From contig CALUSM010000001.1 of assembly GCA_944323445.1 (NCBI GenBank), positions 149,420 through 213,419 on the forward strand: a stretch of 64,000 nucleotides of DNA, read 5' to 3'. This document shows positions 51,394-59,292 of the stretch, piece after piece. Below the pieces are notes generated by a model that saw only the letters and a program-made list of their open reading frames with translations, did not search any database and was not told the origin of the DNA. The DNA comes from an uncultured Bacteroidales bacterium. GTDB taxonomy: Bacteria; Bacteroidota; Bacteroidia; Bacteroidales; UBA932. The position numbers and the translations under genes are program-made. How positions within the stretch are numbered: position 1 is the stretch's first letter; each line of letters opens with the position of its first letter.

Positions 51394-52146
51394 ATGAAAA
51401 AAATCATCTGTCTGCTATCAGCAGTACTGCTCTGTACGGTATTCGTACAGGCACAAGATCTTATCACCAAAAAGAACGGTGAGGACATTAAGGCAAAAAT
51501 CCTTGAGGTTAATCAAACCGAGGTGAAGTACAAGAAATTCGACAATTTGGACGGTCCTGTTTTTACAATTTCAAAATCTGAGATTCTGATTATCAGGTAC
51601 GAGAATGGAACAAATGATGTGTTCAATACCGTTCCGAACAATAATTATGACGGTGCGTATGGAACTCAGGGGCGGGAGGATGTTCTGGCTCAGGTCGTAC
51701 CCGGAATGAGATATAGAGATTATAAGTCTTTCTACAAGGCATCGGATTATGTGAGGCAGCCGGGAGATGAATATTCTCCGGCAGTAGGAGGATTATGCTC
51801 CTGGATAGTTCCCGGACTCGGTCAGGTGCTCTGCGGGGAAGTTGGAAGAGGAATAGGTTTTTTCTGCGGTGCTGTAGGCGCGTCTGTTTTAATGGGGGTC
51901 GGATTAGGAGTGGGCGATCTTACCGGGGCAATACTGTCATTGGCCGGTTCTGCGGCTTTACTGGCCATAGATATATCTGCTATAGTGGACGGAGTCAAGG
52001 TTGCGAAGGTTAAGAATATGTATATGCAGGATCTTCGCAGAAAGTCATCCTTAGACATTAAGTTGTCTCCGTATGTCTCGACATTCGCCATGTCGTCAGG
52101 AAGTTATCATCCTGTGGCAGGTCTTTCACTCAGTCTGTCATTTTAG
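51394..52146 (+). CDS. Exported membrane-associated protein of unknown function
   Basis: Protein of 250 residues from ATG 51394 with a signal peptide (ends FVQA). The N-terminal part (DLITKKNGEDIKAKILEVNQTEVKYKKF, in two parts) resembles short beta-rich domains found on many Bacteroidota exported proteins. A glycine-rich hydrophobic middle (GIGFFCGAVGASVLMGVGLG, then AILSLAGSAALLAI) can form a membrane hairpin. The end has outer-membrane-like strands closing in Phe (LSLSLSF). I do not recognise a function. GC content is clearly lower than in the rest of the window. Confidence 0.75.
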   Translation: MKKIICLLSAVLLCTVFVQAQDLITKKNGEDIKAKILEVNQTEVKYKKFDNLDGPVFTISKSEILIIRYENGTNDVFNTVPNNNYDGAYGTQGREDVLAQVVPGMRYRDYKSFYKASDYVRQPGDEYSPAVGGLCSWIVPGLGQVLCGEVGRGIGFFCGAVGASVLMGVGLGVGDLTGAILSLAGSAALLAIDISAIVDGVKVAKVKNMYMQDLRRKSSLDIKLSPYVSTFAMSSGSYHPVAGLSLSLSF

Positions 52147-52163
52147 CAGAAGATTTGATTATT

Positions 52164-52742
52164 ATGATTATGATGTATCGATTGGCGGCATTTTTCACGG
52201 GGGCACTTTCCATAATACTGATGTCCGGATGTGAGCAAATTGGTCCTGGCGGTAGAAATAATGTTGCTTTGATGGGAGATATTGAGCGGAAATTGTACAG
52301 CGCGTATGTTGATGCCGGTTATTGGCCTGATCGTCCGTCTGGTGAAAGAACGTGGTTCGAGGTATGCCTGATGCTTGTGGACGTTGACGAGTTTGATGAC
52401 AGCTATTACATATGGATGGACCTGAACTTTAACGGTGATTATTTAGGTGATTACCGGTATGATGAGTCTGCTGATGAATATACGTACGAATTTGAAATAC
52501 CCTCCGGGACGTATGCACTGGGCAGTTTCGAACTGGATGAAATGAATGTGGATATTGATGCGGAAATAATGGATGGCGGAGAAGACAGAGGCAGTTACTA
52601 TAGGTATGATGTCGTCTCTGGAAACCTGCATGTCAAGCATTCCCGGGGAAATGTCTACAAGTTTAGTTTTGATGGTGAGTTTGAAAACGGTGAACGGTTT
52701 GAGTTTACCTACGATGGTGAATTGAGGGTAATTTCCTTATAA
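52164..52742 (+). CDS. Acidic lipoprotein of unknown function
   Basis: Protein of about 192 residues. ATG 52164, 52170 and 52173 are all possible; the last gives MYRLAAFFTGALSIILMSGC with a clear lipobox. The mature part is very acidic and tyrosine-rich (FDDSYYIWMDLNFNGDYLGD), with alternating strands like a small beta-sandwich. It follows the previous gene by 17 nt and shares its low GC, so the pair probably arrived together. A terminator follows. Confidence 0.7.
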   Translation: MIMMYRLAAFFTGALSIILMSGCEQIGPGGRNNVALMGDIERKLYSAYVDAGYWPDRPSGERTWFEVCLMLVDVDEFDDSYYIWMDLNFNGDYLGDYRYDESADEYTYEFEIPSGTYALGSFELDEMNVDIDAEIMDGGEDRGSYYRYDVVSGNLHVKHSRGNVYKFSFDGEFENGERFEFTYDGELRVISL

Positions 52743-52762
52743 ATGATGTTATGACATGGAGG

Positions 52763-52797
52763 GGAAGCAGCGTTCATGGTAGAGTGCTGCTTCCTTT
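52763..52797 (+). terminator. Rho-independent terminator after the acidic lipoprotein
   Basis: GGAAGCAGC and GCTGCTTCC form a perfect 9-bp stem, then TTTGTTTT. Confidence 0.88.
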
Positions 52798-52974
52798 GTT
52801 TTAATTTCGTCCTGATGGTTGACGGGCTGTGTACGGTGGTGCTCTTCAGCAGGTTTCCGATCCTAAGACAGGTATGACGCCGGAGCATATTGCGGTCTTA
52901 CGGCATAGTCGGTGATGATCATATTGAAATGGCTTCATCGTTAATATTTGTTTGCCAATTTGGAAACAAAGCAT

Positions 52975-52982
52975 TGTCTTTG
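52975..52982 (+). promoter_or_regulatory. Promoter of the toxin-antitoxin remnant
   Basis: TGTCTTTG with a TTTG box at 52951-52954, 20 nt upstream; ATG of the broken toxin is at 53002. Confidence 0.5.
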
Positions 52983-53001
52983 CAGGTGAAATAAGAAACG
53001 T

Positions 53002-53238
53002 ATGTACGGACAGTCGATAACGATAGTGTTGAGCGATGAGGCGAAAGCCTTTATAAAGCTGCAGCCCCTTAAGGCTCAGCAGAAGATATACTACAATATT
53101 TTCAAGGTTGAGGGCGGCGTTATGGATAAGGAACTCTTTAAGAAATTGGAGAATACTGAAATATGAGAGTTGCGGACGCTTTTCAATGGCAATTGTTACC
53201 GCCTGTTCGCCTTTTGTGATAATGATATTAAGGCGTAA
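53002..53238 (+). pseudogene. Broken RelE/HigB-type toxin
   Basis: Translation from ATG 53002 gives 54 residues (MYGQSITIVLSDEAKAF...ENTEI) and hits TGA at 53164-53166. The same frame then continues with ELRTLFNGNCYRLFAF and stops at TAA 53236-53238. In the toxin family this place normally reads I-W-E-L-R, so the TGA looks like a TGG-to-TGA nonsense change. The usual last 30 residues (after FxDxD) are also missing. The toxin should be inactive. The final TAA overlaps the antitoxin ATG. Confidence 0.75.
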
Positions 53239-53570
53239 TGGCAAAGATTAATTTCACACCGGCAGACGACATGAAAGATGAACTCTGGGGGCCTATAGGA
53301 ACTCCGGAGCGTGACGCAATGGAAGCGCAGATTAAAGAGGATACACAAGCCTACTTTGTCGGAGAGGCCATCAAAAAGGCACGTCTCAAACAGAACCTGA
53401 CTCAGGAGGAATTAGGTGAAAGGATAGGAGTGAAACGCTCTCAAATTTGCAAACTGGAGAGCGGTAAATGCTCTATGACCCTTTCTACGATGAGCAGGGT
53501 ATTCCAGGCGTTGGGTGTTGCAAAGGCCACACTCGATTTGGGAATAGCTGGAAAGGTTGCTTTGTGGTAA
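53238..53570 (+). CDS. XRE-family antitoxin (HigA-like)
   Basis: Protein of 110 residues. A 40-residue front is followed by a helix-turn-helix of the XRE type (NLTQEELGERIGVKRSQICKLE). Position right behind a RelE/HigB-like frame (TAATG overlap) and length fit a type II antitoxin that represses its own promoter. Since the toxin frame is broken, the antitoxin may persist as an orphan regulator. GC and codon use are as low as in the two exported genes upstream. Confidence 0.85.
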   Translation: MAKINFTPADDMKDELWGPIGTPERDAMEAQIKEDTQAYFVGEAIKKARLKQNLTQEELGERIGVKRSQICKLESGKCSMTLSTMSRVFQALGVAKATLDLGIAGKVALW

Positions 53571-53608
53571 GAGCGTAAAGACTTAATCTCATCCTGAGTA
53601 CTTCTCAG

Positions 53609-54382
53609 TCAAAACCGCTGTCGATGGCTATTGAGCATGATGGTGTTGACGGTGCGGCCGCAGAAGGGGCCTTCGCGGCGGGCTGAGAAGAAGCCGGGGT
53701 GGGTGTAGGTGTCGATGCCGGAGATGAGGATGTTGGGGTCATGGACACCGGCCCGGATGAGGGTCAGGCGGACGGCCTGGGGGAGGTCGATGTGGAGGCC
53801 GCCGGACATGGAGCCGGGGATGCGCGGGCCGCGGTCGGTGATAAGCCGGACAATTGTTTTGTCGGTGCAGGTAGTGCCGCCGTCATCAGTGTCCGGCCGG
53901 GACCATGTCTCAGGAAATCCGGCGGCGAGGAAGGCTTCGGCGACTTCCGGACCGACCTGGAAGCTGTCCGGACCGATGCCGGGACCGATTACCGCAAGGA
54001 TGTCTTTCGGCTGAGTGCCGTATTTGGAAGCCATCACAGCCAGGGTCTTCGCTGCGATTTTTACCACAGTACCTTTCCAGCCTGAATGTACTGCCGCCAC
54101 TGCCTTGTGCACCGGATCGTACATCAGCACCGGGATGCAATCGGCCGTCCTGGCTCCTATCGCCACGCCCGGGACGTCCGTCACCAGCGCGTCATACCCC
54201 TCCAGTTCTTCCCGTGTGGTGCCGGCCGAAGTCACCACGGCCACCCGGTCCCCATGTACCTGATGCGCCTGCACCACCCTTATCGGCAGCACGGCGTCCC
54301 TCAGCGGGGAAAATGCCGTAATTTCAGGGGCTATCTCATACCGCAGCAGGCCGTTGTGATTCTTTGTCAATATCTGTCTCAT
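53609..54382 (-). CDS. pgeF: Peptidoglycan editing factor / laccase-domain protein (YfiH, YlmD family)
   Basis: Protein of 257 residues. The Cu/Zn-type site is visible in VVQAHQVHGDRV, TADCIPVLMYD (Cys) and AVHSGWKGT (His). This family was long called polyphenol oxidase; members act as purine nucleoside phosphorylase/adenosine deaminase or remove wrong residues from the peptidoglycan precursor. It is a single-gene unit with its own promoter at 54407-54414. Confidence 0.92.
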   Translation of the reverse strand: MRQILTKNHNGLLRYEIAPEITAFSPLRDAVLPIRVVQAHQVHGDRVAVVTSAGTTREELEGYDALVTDVPGVAIGARTADCIPVLMYDPVHKAVAAVHSGWKGTVVKIAAKTLAVMASKYGTQPKDILAVIGPGIGPDSFQVGPEVAEAFLAAGFPETWSRPDTDDGGTTCTDKTIVRLITDRGPRIPGSMSGGLHIDLPQAVRLTLIRAGVHDPNILISGIDTYTHPGFFSARREGPFCGRTVNTIMLNSHRQRF

Positions 54383-54406
54383 GGTATTGTCGTGCTATTC
54401 ACCGCG

Positions 54407-54414
54407 CAAATTTA
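54407..54414 (-). promoter_or_regulatory. TAnnTTTG promoter of pgeF
   Basis: TAAATTTG on the minus strand, 24 nt before ATG 54382. Confidence 0.6.
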
Positions 54415-54908
54415 ATAGAATCCCCGGCACGTCGAGTGTGCTGTTCTTGTGTCGGGCCCTCGAAGTGTCTGTGGTGTGTCTGTAATCCGTGAATTGCTGT
54501 AATTGTATGAATATGTGCTTTTTGATTGTTTTATGCCGGAAACAGACAGGACGGTACACCTCACTGTCTGTAATTTGATTCTCTGTGCAATGCGTTGATT
54601 TGCTGAAAGTTGTCGTGGTTTGTTGCAAACAGACAAGAAGCTGTAGATGAGCCCGAATTCGGAGAAATGCCGCTATAGTGCGTTTGAACAGGTTTTTTCC
54701 TGTGCTCTCAGAATTTCCTTCGACAGTCTGTTATGCCGTAAAATGTGTATTTGCTTTAGAATTAGTATTTTATGAGAGGCAGTGACTTCCAGACTGTGGG
54801 GAGGTTGGAGCGGAAAGAGGAATGAAAGAGGAGCGGATTTCAGATGCCCGTTGAAATGTTATTGCAGGAAATTTTATAAATTGCAGGAAATTTCAAACAG
54901 ACCTATTT
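54415..54908. other. Gene-free stretch
   Basis: About 490 bp with no convincing reading frame on either strand. The only structure I see is a direct repeat ATTGCAGGAAATTT at 54861-54874 and 54880-54893 just before the next gene; the interval TATAAATTGC may serve as its promoter. The rest may be the remains of a lost gene. Confidence 0.5.
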
Positions 54909-55955
54909 ATGAAAAATCTTTTATCATTGGCGGTGATAGCGGCCGCTACCCTTTTTCTTGCGGGCTGCGCATCTGGAAGCAAGTATGTAGTCGAGGGCTC
55001 AGGGGACCAGCTGGTGGACGGGCACTGGATGTATGTCTCTGACGGAGTGGACTGGTCGATGCTGGACTCGGCGCTGATAGAGAACGGATCATTCAGGATA
55101 GAGGGGGCGGACATGGGCTCGGGTGTGGCCATGCTTTATATGGGGGCCAATTCTGCGCCTTCGGGACTGTATCAGATGAGCGAGATGATTTTCCTCGAGC
55201 CGGGAACCGTGTCGTTAGAGTATATCCCGGACTATGAGATGTATTTTGCGCATGGAACACCTATGAATGACCTCTACTATGAGCTGTCTTTCGGAGACGC
55301 CGGGGATTATGAGGATCCTCTGGACATCATCCGGGCCAATCACAACGTGCTGGGGCTTACACTCCTGCAGGGTATGCTGGCGATGTCCTCCAAGCCGGAG
55401 ATAGAGGCGGTCCTGGCGGAGTTCCCGGAGAGCATGAAAGCGCATCCGCTCTACCTCCAGTTGGAGGAGATGCTCGAGCCGATCAAGGCCGATCTCGGAA
55501 TGCCCTACTGGGACATCGAGGGCAAGGACGTCAAGGGCAATGCGGTACGGCTCAGCGATGTCGTAGAGCGTGACGGCGTGCGCTACGTGCTGCTGGATCT
55601 GTGGGCCTCGTGGTGCGGTCCTTGCCGGGAGGAAATCCCTGTCCTGGTCGAGCAGTACGCCCGTTTCCGCAACTCCGGTTTCGAAATCTACGGCATGTCC
55701 TTCGACAGCTCCCCCGAGAACTGGCGCAGCGCGTTGAAGGAGTTCGGTATGAACTGGCCAAATGTCATCACCGAAGTCACCGGCAGCCCCAGGACCAGTC
55801 CTGTCTGGGCCGGCTACGGCATGGACGGCATCCCCTGGAACTACCTCATCGATGCCTCCACTGGAGAGATCATCGCCAAGAACCTCCGCGGTGAAGCCCT
55901 TGCCGCCGAGCTTGAGGCCCTTTTCGCTGCCTCTGCTGGCGCCGAAGCCGAGTAA
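54909..55955 (+). CDS. TlpA-like thioredoxin-fold lipoprotein
   Basis: Protein of 348 residues. A lipobox (ATLFLAGCAS, Cys about residue 20) is followed by a DUF4369-like beta domain (about 25-130), a helical linker, and a C-terminal AhpC/TlpA thioredoxin domain with WASWCGPCREEIPVL and the cis-Pro GIPWNYLI. Such proteins are periplasmic, membrane-anchored thiol-disulfide enzymes common in Bacteroidota. Its stop overlaps repeat copy D by a few bases. Confidence 0.88.
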   Translation: MKNLLSLAVIAAATLFLAGCASGSKYVVEGSGDQLVDGHWMYVSDGVDWSMLDSALIENGSFRIEGADMGSGVAMLYMGANSAPSGLYQMSEMIFLEPGTVSLEYIPDYEMYFAHGTPMNDLYYELSFGDAGDYEDPLDIIRANHNVLGLTLLQGMLAMSSKPEIEAVLAEFPESMKAHPLYLQLEEMLEPIKADLGMPYWDIEGKDVKGNAVRLSDVVERDGVRYVLLDLWASWCGPCREEIPVLVEQYARFRNSGFEIYGMSFDSSPENWRSALKEFGMNWPNVITEVTGSPRTSPVWAGYGMDGIPWNYLIDASTGEIIAKNLRGEALAAELEALFAASAGAEAE

Positions 55956-56121
55956 CGGTAAGCAGTGTTGCGGTGGTTTTTTGTAAGTTGCAGCAAATTA
56001 GTAATTTGTAAAATCAACGAGGACTTTTCGTAGTCCCAGACATCTGCGAAAAGCCCTCGTTGTAATCATAACCTGCGGTGATTCAAGTAGTTGCAGAAAA
56101 TCCGCGCTCCCCTGCTTACCG
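55956..56121. repeat. Dispersed intergenic repeat, copy D
   Basis: About 166 bp bounded by a perfect 10-bp terminal inverted repeat CGGTAAGCAG (55956-55965) and CTGCTTACCG (56112-56121). Internal: GCGGTGG-TTTTTTGTAA on the left and a strong hairpin CAACGAGGACTTTTCG/CGAAAAGCCCTCGTTG (56015-56062). It lies between convergent genes, as copies A and B do. Confidence 0.68.
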
Positions 56122-56221
56122 TAAGTCTTCATATATCCTATATAATCGGCATTGTCCTTCGTCCATTTTCCATAACGGCAGCATTTCCCGCGATTTGGTG
56201 CCGTTGTGGTAAGCCCCTTTG

Positions 56222-56292
56222 ACTCCTTCCGAAGGAGTAGATGGAATGAGTACCCGGAGCAAAAGCGACCGAAGCCCCTTCCGAGGAAGGGG
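56222..56292. repeat. CCTTCC-GAAGG palindromes
   Basis: ACTCCTTCCGAAGGAGT (56222-56238) and CCCCTTCC-GAG-type arms with GGAAGGGG (56275-56292). They resemble the palindromes at 57871-58004. Both sets are in gene-free DNA. Confidence 0.5.
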
Positions 56293-56320
56293 TTTGGGGA
56301 TGGGTGGAAAAGGCGAAGCC

Positions 56321-56355
56321 GAAGTCGTATCTGCACTCAGTGCAGATACGACTTC
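56321..56355 (-). terminator. Perfect 16-bp hairpin at the end of the wHTH gene
   Basis: GAAGTCGTATCTGCAC and GTGCAGATACGACTTC pair without mismatch over TCA. The stem contains the last codons and the stop of the minus-strand wHTH gene, and is followed there by GGCTTCGCCTTTT. It most likely ends that transcript. Confidence 0.6.
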
Positions 56356-56624
56356 AAGGCCTCTACGTATGCAGCGAAAGCCCGCGACCCCGTCTCTGTA
56401 ATCCTGCACACCGTCCGCGGCTTCTTTCCCGCAAATCCTTTCTCGACAGAGATGTACCCTGCCTCGGAGAGCTTGTCGATCTGCACGCTCAGATTGCCGG
56501 CAGTGGCTCCGGTGGCCTCGCGCAGGTACACGAAGTCGGCCTCTTCCATGGTCAGCAGGGTGGACATGACGGCCAGACGCAGTTCGGAGTGCAGCAGCGG
56601 GTCGAGTTTTGCAAATTCTCCCAT
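56337..56624 (-). CDS. Winged-helix regulator (HTH_34-type)
   Basis: Protein of 95 residues. The fold is a short winged helix: SELRLAVMSTLLTMEEADFVYLREATGATAGNLSVQIDKL (read in parts) with recognition helix near GNLSVQIDKLSEAG and wing YISVEKGFAGKKPRT. This fits the PF13601 type of small MarR/ArsR-like regulators that control the next gene. The gene follows its partner membrane gene by 5 nt, so the two are co-transcribed. Confidence 0.85.
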   Translation of the reverse strand: MGEFAKLDPLLHSELRLAVMSTLLTMEEADFVYLREATGATAGNLSVQIDKLSEAGYISVEKGFAGKKPRTVCRITETGSRAFAAYVEALKSYLH

Positions 56625-56629
56625 GGCCG

Positions 56630-57232
56630 CTACTGCAGTTTACTGGTTTGACGGTTGAATATCAGGCCTGGGATGACCAGGGTCATCAGCGCTGCGACGG
56701 CCATGATCAGCGGAGTGGGTATGTTCAGGAAGTAATCGCAGGGCAGTCCCGCTATTCCGCAGATAATGCTGAGAATGAATACGGTCCAAGAACTGCAGAG
56801 GACCCCGGTGACTGCGCCGGCCATGCCCAGAAGCAGTATTATGACACCGTTTGTCGGTATGGGGATGAAGAACGCCATGATGCCGACGGCTATTGCCAGG
56901 ATTCCGAATATGCCCCATACGATGCCCACGGACCTGGATACGAAATTCTCGCCCTTCCCCTTGCTCTCGATGCGTTTGAATACCAGCTGATTCAGAGGCC
57001 AGCCGATAAATGGAATCAGAAACCAGGCCAGGTTCCACAGATGATTGTTGTCCGAAAGTGTCAGCCCCAGCAGGACAATCCCGGATACGAGGATTACGGT
57101 TGTTCCCCAGATGAGCATTGCGGTGCCGCCGCGCCGCTGAAAGTCCTGTCGGCTGTTGTTGATTGCCTCAGAGATGATTTCCAATGACTTTTCTATTGAA
57201 AGTCCGTTCTGGTTGTTGTTATTGTTCTCCAT
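56630..57232 (-). CDS. Membrane protein paired with a winged-helix regulator
   Basis: Protein of 200 residues. A hydrophilic front rich in Asn/Gln (about 35 residues) is followed by five or six hydrophobic segments (AMLIWGTTVILVSGIVLLGL, IVWGIFGILAIAVGIMAFFI, GVIILLLGMAGAVTGVL, LIMAVAALMTLVIPGLIF). No catalytic motif. The pairing with a small wHTH regulator is a recurring Bacteroidota pattern for stress-linked membrane proteins; the signal is unknown. Confidence 0.78.
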   Translation of the reverse strand: MENNNNNQNGLSIEKSLEIISEAINNSRQDFQRRGGTAMLIWGTTVILVSGIVLLGLTLSDNNHLWNLAWFLIPFIGWPLNQLVFKRIESKGKGENFVSRSVGIVWGIFGILAIAVGIMAFFIPIPTNGVIILLLGMAGAVTGVLCSSWTVFILSIICGIAGLPCDYFLNIPTPLIMAVAALMTLVIPGLIFNRQTSKLQ

Positions 57233-57273
57233 TGTAGTTCTGTAGTTTTATTGTCCGTAATAGTAAAATTATG

Positions 57274-57738
57274 TTACAAGTAATTCATACCTATTGAAAT
57301 CCTTTCAATCTCCTCTTTTTCTTCATTTCCCCTGCTGTCAGTCCGGAGTGCTGCCATAGCAAATCCCTCTGCGGGATGTCCGTCCTCCGTCTTGTCCATC
57401 GTCCAGTTACAGTTGCTGTCGTGCATCAGGTATAGTGTCCAGCGTCCTTCTTCAGGGATATTGATTTCACTGTTGACGTTCAGCTTGCCGTTCTTGTCCG
57501 GTTTGGCATCGGTGCAAGAGATAATTGCGCCCCAGCCGGAGTTCATTATCGCTCCGAAGTCCGGTCCGGTAATTTCACCATTGTCCGGTGTAATCCAGAC
57601 CAGTATATTGCCGCAGGTGTCTTTCAGGTCAGTTACGGTCAGCGCGGCCTTTATGGTTGATGAATCCCTCGCCGAAGTCTCCATGGCAGATGCGCAGCAC
57701 ATCATAGCGATTGCAAAAGTAGTAAAAATCCTTTCCAT
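57274..57738 (-). CDS. DUF2141 exported protein
   Basis: Protein of 154 residues with an N-terminal signal segment (about 20 residues). ALTVTDLKDTCGNILVWI, INIPEEGRWTLYLMHDSNCNW and DGHPAEGFAMA follow the DUF2141 pattern (a 'P-G-x-Y-A / H-D-x-N-x-N' beta domain). The function is unknown. It has its own promoter at 57816-57823. Confidence 0.8.
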   Translation of the reverse strand: MERIFTTFAIAMMCCASAMETSARDSSTIKAALTVTDLKDTCGNILVWITPDNGEITGPDFGAIMNSGWGAIISCTDAKPDKNGKLNVNSEINIPEEGRWTLYLMHDSNCNWTMDKTEDGHPAEGFAMAALRTDSRGNEEKEEIERISIGMNYL

Positions 57739-57815
57739 AATAAAATACTTTATAAATTAAATTGAAATTTTCAAAAAAGAAGAGTGGCGCCTGTCTCCTC
57801 TCTTTGTTTACGGCG

Positions 57816-57823
57816 CAAATATA
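57816..57823 (-). promoter_or_regulatory. TAnnTTTG promoter of the DUF2141 gene
   Basis: TATATTTG on the minus strand, 77 nt before ATG 57738. Confidence 0.6.
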
Positions 57824-57870
57824 AACTGATTTATTTTATAAACCAAATTTTCTGAAAAATATTTTCTGTC

Positions 57871-58024
57871 CACCTTCGGAAGGTGAGTGGAAAATGCGGG
57901 AAATCGTCTCACCTTCGGAAGGTGGGATGTGTCCGGAGGAAAGCTAATCGCGGCCAAAGTGGGCTCTCGGGGCAGTACGGCTTCTGTCCCGCCTTCGGAA
58001 GGTGGAACGGGTGGTGGAACGGGT
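57871..58024. repeat. Three CACCTTCGGAAGGTG palindromes and a 12-bp tandem repeat
   Basis: CACCTTCGGAAGGTG at 57871-57885 and 57910-57924, and CGCCTTCGGAAGGTG at 57990-58004. The last one runs into two tandem copies of GGTGGAACGGGT (58001-58024). The gap between the flanking genes holds no reading frame. Confidence 0.6.
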
Positions 58025-58105
58025 GTGGGGAACGGCCAAAGGGCAGCGGCATTTAAACTTAGGCGTTTTGGAAGGGAGGAGTGGTAGAGATTGGGGGAAT
58101 TTCAC

Positions 58106-58113
58106 TATATTTG
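58106..58113 (+). promoter_or_regulatory. TAnnTTTG promoter of the BPL_N lipoprotein
   Basis: TATATTTG, 19 nt before ATG 58133. Confidence 0.65.
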
Positions 58114-58132
58114 AAAGTTAAATGTTGCGCCT

Positions 58133-59269
58133 ATGAGAAAAGTTGGAAAATCGCTGTTCGCAGCAGTTGCTGCCATAGTTGCCGCCATGATGCTCGTTTC
58201 TTGCGGCGGCGGAAACGATCAGAAGATAAAAGTAGCTGTGTTTCAGGGTGATGGTGGCGCTGCTACGTGTATACGCGAGACGGTGGCGGCTCTCAGCTTA
58301 GACGAGGATATGGAGGTTCGGATCGTGCACAGCAGTGATATCGCTGCGGGGGTTCTGGACAGCCTGGATGCTATCGTGATTCCCGGGGGCGGGGGCAGCC
58401 GTCAGTATCTCAGCTTGGGACAGACCAATATGGCTCTGATAAAGGATTTCGTACATCGCGGAGGAGGGGCTGTCGGCATCTGCGCCGGAGCCTATCTGTT
58501 CTCCAATACTCCGGACTACACCTGCATGGCCCTGACCGGTGCCCGCGCCATCGACCGCGAGCATGACAACCGCGGCCACGGTATGGCCAAGATGACTCTG
58601 AACAAGGAAGGAAAGAAGATATTCCACGAGCTGGCGAAGGAGGACACATCCTACGTCTTCTATTATGAAGGTCCCGTCTTTGTGGAAAGCGACGTCCCCT
58701 ACACGTCTTTCGGAACAATGGAGAGCGATGTGCACGAGGAGGGAGGCGCTCCGGCAAATATGACCGACGGCAAACCCTTTCTGACCGGCAACGACTACGG
58801 CAAGGGCAAGGTGTTTACGGTGGTGGGACATCCTGAGGCGACTCCCGGTAAGATGTGGATGGTGCCCCGTATGGTGCGCTGGACCCTTGGCAAGCCGCTG
58901 AAGACGTATCCGACAGAGGTGCTTACACCGCCGGTGGCTCCCGAGGAGATACTCATGAGCGTGGATGACCTGCGTTACGAGTCGCAGTGTTTCCAGACCT
59001 TCCTGTACGGTACGGCTCAGGAGAAGGTGGCTGCCCTCGGGTGGCTCGAGGACCATTATTCCTGGGACTGCAGGACCTGGCTGCAGGGATTGCTCTACGA
59101 TGCCTCCCCTCAGGTGAGGGCGAGGGCCGCGAAGTACATAGAGGCGATTCAGTACCTGCCCTACGAGGCTGACCTGAAGGCCGCGCTGCTGAGGGAGAAC
59201 GACACGAAGGCCCGGGCCGCCATGCAGCAGGCATTGGACGCCCTGGTCGCTCTCAGACCATGGAAATAA
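58133..59269 (+). CDS. BPL_N (GATase1-like) lipoprotein with HEAT-like C-terminus
   Basis: Protein of 378 residues. A lipobox (MMLVSCGGG, Cys about residue 24) anchors it outside the cytoplasm. Residues about 30-255 form a class-I amidotransferase-like fold of the BPL_N type: VIPGGGGSRQYL, nucleophile in GGGAVGICAGAYLF, and VVGHPEATPG for the His. A helical HEAT-like stretch follows (about 280-375; KVAALGWLEDHYSW, QVRARAAKYIEAI). A fold normally cytoplasmic, here exported, suggests an amidase or hydrolase role in the periplasm. The next gene starts 23 nt later. Confidence 0.8.
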   Translation: MRKVGKSLFAAVAAIVAAMMLVSCGGGNDQKIKVAVFQGDGGAATCIRETVAALSLDEDMEVRIVHSSDIAAGVLDSLDAIVIPGGGGSRQYLSLGQTNMALIKDFVHRGGGAVGICAGAYLFSNTPDYTCMALTGARAIDREHDNRGHGMAKMTLNKEGKKIFHELAKEDTSYVFYYEGPVFVESDVPYTSFGTMESDVHEEGGAPANMTDGKPFLTGNDYGKGKVFTVVGHPEATPGKMWMVPRMVRWTLGKPLKTYPTEVLTPPVAPEEILMSVDDLRYESQCFQTFLYGTAQEKVAALGWLEDHYSWDCRTWLQGLLYDASPQVRARAAKYIEAIQYLPYEADLKAALLRENDTKARAAMQQALDALVALRPWK

Positions 59270-59292
59270 CATAACAACTAAATACAACAGAT

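Noticed and set aside
52846..52925. Short frame with LQQVSDPKTGMTPEHIAVL considered as a gene remnant
   Set aside because: It ends in two stops, has no start and no neighbour of the same kind; could be chance.
53164..53166. TGA in the toxin frame as a recoded Trp codon
   Set aside because: Many intact genes in the window end on TGA (for example ftcD and miaA) and conserved Trp residues use TGG, so the standard code applies.
54395..54908. Small frames in the gap between pgeF and the TlpA-like gene
   Set aside because: They overlap the pgeF promoter or have no ribosome site, and their products show no motif.
57871..58004. Three repeated palindromes considered as a CRISPR array
   Set aside because: Only three 15-bp units, unequal spacing (39 and 80 nt start to start), and no cas gene in the window.
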